A DNA stretch of 64,000 nt, taken from assembly GCA_017506865.1 (NCBI GenBank), contig JAFCMP010000112.1:1240001-1304000 (forward strand), read 5' to 3'. The notes under the pieces were generated by a model. The model did no database searches. It had not been told where the DNA came from and saw only the letters and a list, made by a program, of their open reading frames with translations. How positions within the stretch are numbered: position 1 is the first letter of the stretch; each line of letters opens with the position of its first letter. The translations under genes were made by a program, and so were the position numbers. Source of the stretch: Tribonema minus (Eukaryota; Sar; Xanthophyceae; Tribonematales; Tribonemataceae). Positions 58,137 through 64,000 of the stretch are shown one piece after another.

Positions 58137-59939
58137 TTACGACATCGCCGCCATGATCTCGGTCTCAATCGTGCCAGCCGCTACCATGTGTGTGATGTGC
58201 ACCTTGCGCGTCTGCCCGTAACGCACGGCACGCCCGATAGCTTGCGTTTGTGTCGCTGCATATTGCTGCTTGGATGGAGTAACAAGTGGGTGATAAAATA
58301 TAACGTGGCTGGCCACCGTCAAGTTTGCGCCAGACGCGCTCTCGCCCGCAATATCTAACAGCAACACCTTGGCCTGGCCGTTCTGAAACGACTCGAGCCG
58401 AGAAGTCCGCTGGTGCACGCTCCCCTTCAACTGCAACGCTTTGATGCCATCATCCTCCAGCGCTTCCGCCACAAACTGCATCAAATCATCGAACTGGACG
58501 AACACCAGAGCGCGCTCATCTGATGGTATCTGCTGCACGAGAGAGACGAGAGCGTCGACTTTGGCACCATGATTGCCAGTGATAGTGTCGGATGTGCCGA
58601 GGTCTGGTGCGCTGACGATGTCGGTGACATGTACCGTGCTGTGGCACCCATCAGCGACACACAGCTGCTTGTTGGCGTGCTCCATGATGCAGGCATGGCA
58701 CCCGCTGTGGCCGCATGAAGAGATGATGGTGTCGACCGTCTTGCCACAGATGCACATGTCGTCCATGGTGCCCTGTTGAAACTTCCGCACACCGATGAAG
58801 AAGCGTAGGCTCCGTAGCCTCCCCACGCACTCCTTCTGCAGCGAGCGAATAGCGTGCACCATTTCTCGCAGCTCGTACGCCTTGTCAGAGAGGTTTTTGG
58901 CACTAACGGTGTCGATGGCGATGATGGGCGCAGCGAACGCCTTGACAGCCTGCTCCTTGAATAACGCGTTGGCCTCGCCATCTCCACATACGTCGGTCTC
59001 GAGTGAAGAGCGCCAGCGCGAGAACGGTTCGGTTGTAGAGTCGTACGCTGAGTCCGCACGCACAATCGCCTCCCTCAATATACGCGCCTCGATGATCTTT
59101 TCGTTGAACTCGCTGACACACGCCTCCAGCTGATGCTGCCTCGCCTTGATGATCGCTGAACACATGTCGCCACCGCCCTCAAACATGGAGCACCGTTTTA
59201 CCAGTGCCTCCTCCGCGGATGATGAAGAGCCCAAGATGGCGCTCAGCCTAGAGTCCCGGTCACTGCTCTTGTTCTTTATCTTGGCACTTTTCATATCGAG
59301 CGCATGGAGGTGCGCATCGAGCTCGATGTAGATGGCGCGCTCTGCCGGTGACAACGTGACGGGTAGCGTATTGTGCGTAAATGGGATCTCGTCAATGTCG
59401 GCCACGTTTTGCCGCACATAGCGCTCCAGAAACTCTTGAGCAAGCTCGTGTCGCCGGGTGTGCCATGCGGAGCTGTAGGTTTGCTGAAAGTGCCGGAACA
59501 GCTCCACCTTGGACATATTCTTGACCTCCATCGTGTCAGCGACGCCAAGCTTGACGCCTAGGAACGCGGCAATGCCGTTAATATCCTGAAACGTTGACGT
59601 TGGGGGAGTACCCGAAAGGCACCAACGGTGCTGTGCAGAGAGTGAAGTGATGGCTGTCTTCTCGCCCTCGATATAGGTGTATTCATCGACGACCACGCGG
59701 CTCCAGTGGAAGATCTCGAGTAACGGAGAGGTGAGGTTGGTGAAGTCGGTCTGCGCCTTGGCTAGCGAGAAGGGGTCGGTGGAGCGTGCGGTCTTGGTCT
59801 TCTTGGCCGGTTTTGCGTCGTCACGCGTGCATGTATACACTGCGCCGCAAAGCATCAATAGAGTCGATAGAGCGAATGCATACATGGCCAGCTCGATGGA
59901 CCAGGCGTGCATGGAAGCGGCATCGCACGTTGGCTCCAT
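58137..59939 (-). CDS. SNF2/RAD5-type helicase remnant with RING finger and membrane leader
   Basis: 600 aa from ATG 59939. Residues 14-36 are a hydrophobic helix (IELAMYAFALSTLLMLCG) followed by a basic stretch. Then comes SNF2 sequence starting in the middle of the first RecA domain: motif II VVVDEYTYIEG (85-88 DEYT instead of DEAH), motif III CLSGTPPTS. An insert holds a RING finger (396-432, CICGKT..CGHSGCHACI..CVADGC). The second RecA domain has ALVFVQFDD, VLLLDIAGESASGANL (motif V) and QAIGRAVRYGQTRKV (motif VI). Motifs I and Ia are missing, so ATP hydrolysis is unlikely unless another part exists. RAD5/SHPRH relatives act in DNA repair and ubiquitination. The leader matches that of the divergent ORF at 60022. 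Confidence 0.7.
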   Translation of the reverse strand: MEPTCDAASMHAWSIELAMYAFALSTLLMLCGAVYTCTRDDAKPAKKTKTARSTDPFSLAKAQTDFTNLTSPLLEIFHWSRVVVDEYTYIEGEKTAITSLSAQHRWCLSGTPPTSTFQDINGIAAFLGVKLGVADTMEVKNMSKVELFRHFQQTYSSAWHTRRHELAQEFLERYVRQNVADIDEIPFTHNTLPVTLSPAERAIYIELDAHLHALDMKSAKIKNKSSDRDSRLSAILGSSSSAEEALVKRCSMFEGGGDMCSAIIKARQHQLEACVSEFNEKIIEARILREAIVRADSAYDSTTEPFSRWRSSLETDVCGDGEANALFKEQAVKAFAAPIIAIDTVSAKNLSDKAYELREMVHAIRSLQKECVGRLRSLRFFIGVRKFQQGTMDDMCICGKTVDTIISSCGHSGCHACIMEHANKQLCVADGCHSTVHVTDIVSAPDLGTSDTITGNHGAKVDALVSLVQQIPSDERALVFVQFDDLMQFVAEALEDDGIKALQLKGSVHQRTSRLESFQNGQAKVLLLDIAGESASGANLTVASHVIFYHPLVTPSKQQYAATQTQAIGRAVRYGQTRKVHITHMVAAGTIETEIMAAMS

Positions 59940-60021
59940 GTTTCCACGTGAAGAGTGATTTTAATTTTAATTTGCCAAGCGCCAAAAAATAATATTTGGT
60001 TTCAATTGTATAACAATATAA
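59940..60021. promoter_or_regulatory. AT-rich divergent promoter between SNF2 remnant and OTU-RT ORF
   Basis: The 82-base spacer contains GATTTTAATTTTAATTTGCC on the SNF2 side and AAAAAATAATATTTGG..CAATTGTATAACAATATAAATG on the other; TATAACAATATAA lies directly before ATG 60022. Both genes start with related leader codons, so the region may be part of an inverted duplication. Confidence 0.45.
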
Positions 60022-63000
60022 ATGCCCTCCCTCATCGGCGTCACCCCGATCGACCTGGCTGTGAGTGCGGCACTGTATGCGTGCGCTCTATTGACTCTAG
60101 TGATGTCGGGCCTCACGCTGTTCTACATGTACAAAGTGAAAACGATGTCAAGCAACGATCGTGTGCCCAGCACACCTGGCAGTGCCGCAGCTGCTGTCGC
60201 AGCGGGCGCTCAGTCTAGCGAATGCCCCAGGGACCCGACGGGATCACACTGGCAAGGCCTGCTGGGGGCGGCTGGCGCACTCGCGCGCAGGGTACGTGCA
60301 CTGGCCCTTGCCCCCAATCGGGCACGCGTCACGGTGCTTTGCGCTTGGCCGACGGGTACCAAGCTTGGACCCTGCCGCACGTCACGCCGACTGCATATGC
60401 GGCCGGCGCCCAGCGACGCGCCAGCAACACAGACCCTGCTGGGCCGGACTTCCTGCGCACCGCTGGTGAGTCAGATGCATGACCTGACGGTCACGTTCAG
60501 CTTGCTCTCCCTCCGAGAAGAAGGTAATGACCTGGCAACGGTGTTTGACCAACTCTCCCTTAGGGAACCGGTCGTTGCCAGGTCGCCTCGCCAGCCAGCC
60601 GGGAAACGTGGTGAGTCAGACGTAACGCAGGCTGGTGATAACAGCACCCACGCAACAATGACCGAGACAGCACCTGTCACGGCTATGGTTGCCAGTGGAA
60701 AGCGCAGTCGACGCAGAGGTAAACACAGACGGCGGACGCAGGAGCGACAGGCCCAGTGCGACAATTCTCGTGCACCCCTGGCACCAGCCACCACACCGCC
60801 GAGGGGCGGTGCCTCTGCCCCCTCAGCACCAATATCCGGGCCGGCGAAGGTCACCACCGTGACGGTGGCGACCCGGATACCCTCAACCGTGTGCCATACA
60901 GTCACCGTGGAGGAGCAGCAAGACGCGCTGGCAAAAGCCACCAACTATGGTTTTTCCACTTGGCACACGGGCCTGCAGGCACTCCACAAACAGGCGCTTG
61001 GGGAAAACACAGCGACGCTAGCACGTGGTGGGGAGCTTCGCCCCGTGAGCAACGTGGGCAACGGCAACTGCCTGATTCATACAGCTCTACACGGCATAGA
61101 CAGCGTCGCAGTTGAGCACGGACTGCCGGCCCCAGCACTGGTGATTGCCATGCGAGAGGCACTGCTGGACGGGATGGTGGCATACGTCACGCAGGGGGCG
61201 GGCAAACAAGGGGCCAGCATGTCATCGATGCGTCAACTGACCGCGCATGCAGCAGCCCAACCTGCGTGTACACGTGAACAATTCGACACGTACGGGACAC
61301 GCGCTCGCTGCCTCGCAATCGAGTACGGCACAAATGAAACGGACAGCGCGGACAGCGGGCACACGCTCCTGCTGCAACGCCTACAGGAAGAGGGCGTGTG
61401 GGGACGGCCCCTCGGTTTGTCTGTGTGGGCCATTGTTGCAGCGGTCTACGCGGTCTCGGTGACGGTGTGGCAGGCCGAGCCTCAGGCCACTGGCAGCACG
61501 CAAAAATCAACAGGGCTGGTGCTGGCACAACTGATGGGGCTGCCAGCGGTATTCGCACCGGCAACTCCAGCTCAGCCTGACTGCCATCTGGATGTGCTGT
61601 GGACGCCGCCTGGGCTATATACAAATGTGGGACACTTTGAACTGCTTGTCGCCCCTGCGGCAGCTCCGCCCTTGCCAACCACTATGACAGCGTCGGCGAC
61701 CACTCAAGCTAACAGCACCCACATCACGGCTCCGAGTCGGACACAGCCCCGTACTGCGCTGCAGTTGCCACAGCAGCCTGAGCCACTGAGGTGTCCTTTA
61801 TGCACACTGGCATTTTGGCAGCTTGGTCAGAAAGAGGACAGCAAACAGCGAGGCAAACTGTCAGCTGCGAGCCGCATGGCACCGGTAGTGGCCCACTTCA
61901 ACGGTGGTAGCTGCACGAGGTCGATGCTGAACCCTGAGGCGAGCACATCACACTGTCAGCAAAATCTGGCGGCAGCATACGCCAAGGGCATCCGGCAGCA
62001 GGTTGATCACGACCCATCCGGTGACCGTGCCCCTTCAGGCAGCAGTACCTGCAACACTGGGGCACACCATGCCAAGCGTGTGCAGGAGATGAGCACCATG
62101 TATGGTTGCACGGCAGAAGACTTCCTACGGGCGGTAAGGAAGCTGAGTGCATGCACAGGTGCCTGCGGTCTGGTCCATATGTCAGCCAGCGCGGGGCAGA
62201 GGCAATGCGCGCTGACCTCGCCATGCCACACGTGTCGACGGAATGGAAGCGCCCCCACGCGCGCACGCCCGGCAGTACCCCCGGGCCAGTCCGAGGGCGG
62301 GGGTGCGGGTAGCGACGGCGCGGCCGCGGCGGCGGGGGCTGCCGCAGCGACACCTCCAAAGCCACCGGCGGTGCCGGCTAGTGGCGCTGCCAACTCAAAG
62401 TCCAGCAAGAAACGCCCGGCGGCCACGGCAACCGGCGCGCAACGCCGGCGCCGAACGGCAGCTGCTGCAGCACCGCCTGGCAGCGCCGGCAGCCGCACTC
62501 AGTCTAACAGCCTAAGGCTGCAGGACAGCAGCCCCCCCCACGGGACGGCCGTGGGATGGGCGGACATGGACTTGGACCCGCCGGACGATGCCGCGTCACC
62601 GCCCCCCCCGACCACCACCACCAGTGGCAGGCCCTCAAAGCCCCAGTCACGAGCATCCCTGGCTTGGGACCTCTCGACGCCCTCGGTCGTCCACGCACTT
62701 GACCAGACCAATGAGGCGGATCTACTGCTGCTACGGTTCACCACGACTGCCAACCCCTTCCGCACTCAGCTGCAGTGCACCCAGTGGGCACGGCTAGTGG
62801 AGCACGCCACACGACTACTGGCGGACGCCACAGACAGTGCACGTGAGGCGGCACGGGTGCGCCTCCACCATGGTGCCGGGGCGTTTGCTCATCAGGTTTC
62901 TCAGACTCTAGTGCAGCGCGGCTACAGGCTGCTGCACCTGCTAGCAGCAATGGCCTTTGGTAGGCAACCGGAGGGAACCGGTATGCCGCCTGCGGCCCGG

Positions 63001-64000
63001 CTGGCAGCGTTGCTGTCTGGCGACTTTGCGGAGCTACTGAGAAAGACGCTGTCAGCAGCAGCGGCGCTGCGGGCCCCCAAACCAAACAACGCAGCTACGG
63101 CGTCGGCACAAACGAACTTCGATGCCGACTGGACGGAGGCTGACTCCAGGCAGCAAACAGCATGCGCTGCCCTCTCAGGCAAGCGACGGGGGGTAGGCCT
63201 GGCTGCCGCACGACTAGAGGCGCGTGAAGCATGCGCCCCAGCAGACGAGGTCACGGCACAGGTGCTGGCAGCAAAGCACCCTGAAACTGGCACCCGGCCC
63301 GGGGTAGTCGATACGCCAATGGAGCAAGTGCGCGGCCTGGTACGCGACGCCCGGCGGCACTGCTTGCACGGCGCAGGGGTGGCAACGACCGCCGGGCCCG
63401 CTGGCAGCGGCAGTCCCGTCTTCGAATCGGGTCAGGCGCATGATCGCAGCGATAGGCCTGAGGATGCTGCCAGCGCAGCCGGACGGCGCCTCGAGGTGGA
63501 GGCGACAGACATACTGTCGACCTTGTCCGCAGCAGGGGCGGGGAAGGCAGGAGGGCTGGACGGCCTACGCTATGAACACCTCTTGATGGCCGCTGGGCCT
63601 GGTGCACCAGTGAAAGCAGCCACCCGCCCCGTGGGCAGTGCCTCGCCAGGACTAGCTGGTGATTCAGAATCGGATGTGATGGAACCGGCATTCGCCCATC
63701 ACCTGGCCAAGGTGTTCACGACGCTGCTTGTTGAGCCCGAACTGCTGCCGGAGCAATCGCAACGGCTTCTCCGCGCCGCGGCCCTCTCAGGCATAGGACA
63801 GAAGCGGCGTCCGATCGCCTGCTCCAGTGTCTGGCGCAGACTCCTCGGGTCCACAGCGGCACGGGGTGTCAAGGGCAAAATATCGGGGCTGCTGGCCTCC
63901 ATGTCGCAGTTTGGCGTAGGATACCGGTCTGGCGTCGAGCATGTGGCAGCGCGCGCGCGCGTGTGGCACGAGCTGTATGGCACCACAATCCAGCTGGACT
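60022..64000 (+). CDS. Membrane-leader/OTU protease/reverse transcriptase polyprotein, open at window end
   Basis: One uninterrupted frame from ATG 60022 to the window edge, at least 1,326 codons, clearly more GC-rich than its surroundings. Residues 10-37 form a membrane helix (IDLAVSAALYACALLTLVMS). A Ser/Arg-rich linker is followed by an OTU cysteine protease: nucleophile Cys350 in VGNGNCLIHTAL and His538 in NVGHFELLV. Then come two Cys/His clusters (CPLCTLAFW..AHFNGGSC; CTGACG..CHTCRR), a disordered Ala/Pro/Arg region, and a reverse-transcriptase start: KAGGLDGLRYEH (about 1175), RPIACSSVWRRLLG (about 1263), SQFGVGYRSGVEH, and IQLD at the edge, which would be the first catalytic Asp box. 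OTU plus RT is known from some algal LINEs (Dualen/RandI type). The ORF lacks a stop in the window. Confidence 0.75.
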   Translation, partial: MPSLIGVTPIDLAVSAALYACALLTLVMSGLTLFYMYKVKTMSSNDRVPSTPGSAAAAVAAGAQSSECPRDPTGSHWQGLLGAAGALARRVRALALAPNRARVTVLCAWPTGTKLGPCRTSRRLHMRPAPSDAPATQTLLGRTSCAPLVSQMHDLTVTFSLLSLREEGNDLATVFDQLSLREPVVARSPRQPAGKRGESDVTQAGDNSTHATMTETAPVTAMVASGKRSRRRGKHRRRTQERQAQCDNSRAPLAPATTPPRGGASAPSAPISGPAKVTTVTVATRIPSTVCHTVTVEEQQDALAKATNYGFSTWHTGLQALHKQALGENTATLARGGELRPVSNVGNGNCLIHTALHGIDSVAVEHGLPAPALVIAMREALLDGMVAYVTQGAGKQGASMSSMRQLTAHAAAQPACTREQFDTYGTRARCLAIEYGTNETDSADSGHTLLLQRLQEEGVWGRPLGLSVWAIVAAVYAVSVTVWQAEPQATGSTQKSTGLVLAQLMGLPAVFAPATPAQPDCHLDVLWTPPGLYTNVGHFELLVAPAAAPPLPTTMTASATTQANSTHITAPSRTQPRTALQLPQQPEPLRCPLCTLAFWQLGQKEDSKQRGKLSAASRMAPVVAHFNGGSCTRSMLNPEASTSHCQQNLAAAYAKGIRQQVDHDPSGDRAPSGSSTCNTGAHHAKRVQEMSTMYGCTAEDFLRAVRKLSACTGACGLVHMSASAGQRQCALTSPCHTCRRNGSAPTRARPAVPPGQSEGGGAGSDGAAAAAGAAAATPPKPPAVPASGAANSKSSKKRPAATATGAQRRRRTAAAAAPPGSAGSRTQSNSLRLQDSSPPHGTAVGWADMDLDPPDDAASPPPPTTTTSGRPSKPQSRASLAWDLSTPSVVHALDQTNEADLLLLRFTTTANPFRTQLQCTQWARLVEHATRLLADATDSAREAARVRLHHGAGAFAHQVSQTLVQRGYRLLHLLAAMAFGRQPEGTGMPPAARLAALLSGDFAELLRKTLSAAAALRAPKPNNAATASAQTNFDADWTEADSRQQTACAALSGKRRGVGLAAARLEAREACAPADEVTAQVLAAKHPETGTRPGVVDTPMEQVRGLVRDARRHCLHGAGVATTAGPAGSGSPVFESGQAHDRSDRPEDAASAAGRRLEVEATDILSTLSAAGAGKAGGLDGLRYEHLLMAAGPGAPVKAATRPVGSASPGLAGDSESDVMEPAFAHHLAKVFTTLLVEPELLPEQSQRLLRAAALSGIGQKRRPIACSSVWRRLLGSTAARGVKGKISGLLASMSQFGVGYRSGVEHVAARARVWHELYGTTIQLD

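Noticed and set aside
15179-59939. Naming a specific virus group (giant virus, mirusvirus, virophage, Polinton-like)
   Set aside because: No capsid, packaging ATPase, polymerase or integrase hallmark gene was recognised, so assignment to a group is not supported.
60161-63986. Numerous short ORFs on both strands within 60-64 kb
   Set aside because: They are shadows of the single plus-strand OTU-RT frame that starts at 60022 and does not end within the window.
1-64000. tRNA or rRNA genes
   Set aside because: No rRNA sequence or convincing tRNA cloverleaf was noticed by eye; a tRNAscan-type search would be decisive and was not possible.

Overview
The window reads as nuclear DNA of a microbial eukaryote, probably an alga or other protist. 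Six or more genes are interrupted by GT-AG introns whose exon phases join exactly, there is no operon packing, there are terminal-inverted-repeat transposons, truncated retroelement debris and a long reverse-transcriptase ORF. Within this host-like DNA lies a stretch (about 15-60 kb) rich in genes typical of large DNA viruses of algae and protists: LamG/Fn3 fibre-like protein, a structural protein with a WVVD..FYRYVG signature, a class B asparagine synthetase, a secreted thioredoxin-like protein, a lipase, a Cys-rich repeat protein, an HNH-type protein and a SNF2/RING helicase remnant. I see no major capsid protein, packaging ATPase or family B polymerase, so an endogenised viral region is inference; the species cannot be named.

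Layout. 1-13.2 kb: one large plus-strand gene for an ArsJ-like MFS permease (seven coding exons in the window, 5' end missing), whose introns are full of decayed copies of its own exon edges plus a 1.35-kb TIR transposon and retroelement fragments. 13.2-17.1 kb: sparse, with a possible Rieske-oxygenase exon and a frameshifted SF1 helicase remnant. 17.2-21.8 kb: small acidic protein, Pro-rich coiled-coil protein and 882-aa LamG fibre-like protein. 22.0-22.9 kb and 51.8-53.7 kb: repeat units in opposite orientation, bounding about 29 kb. Inside: compact intronless virus-like genes (23.1, 25.8-30.7, 33.5-36.0, 46.6 kb) alternating with spliced genes (unknown nuclear-type protein 23.7-25.8, PHD-finger protein 31.2-33.1, Hsp70 36.6-42.1 on minus, extended-PHD protein 43.7-46.5, ubiquitin-specific protease 47.8-49.7 on minus). 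53.7-60 kb: repeats, a spliced 2-oxoglutarate oxygenase, an HNH-type protein and a SNF2 remnant. 60.02 kb to the end: a continuous ORF of at least 1,326 codons with membrane leader, OTU protease and reverse transcriptase, running off the window.

How the genes may fit together. ArsJ-type permeases export organoarsenicals. The virus-like group would supply virion or surface proteins (LamG, FYRYVG family), secreted-pathway proteins, nitrogen metabolism (AsnB) and DNA-linked functions (HNH, SNF2/RING, and a PCNA-binding motif on the Cys-rich repeat protein). The PHD, ePHD, Hsp70 and USP genes would act on chromatin, folding and ubiquitin. Several members carry frameshifts or an in-frame stop, as expected for a decaying insertion. 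Three neighbouring intronless genes share a T-run/ATAT motif 22-25 bases before their ATG, suggesting a common promoter type.
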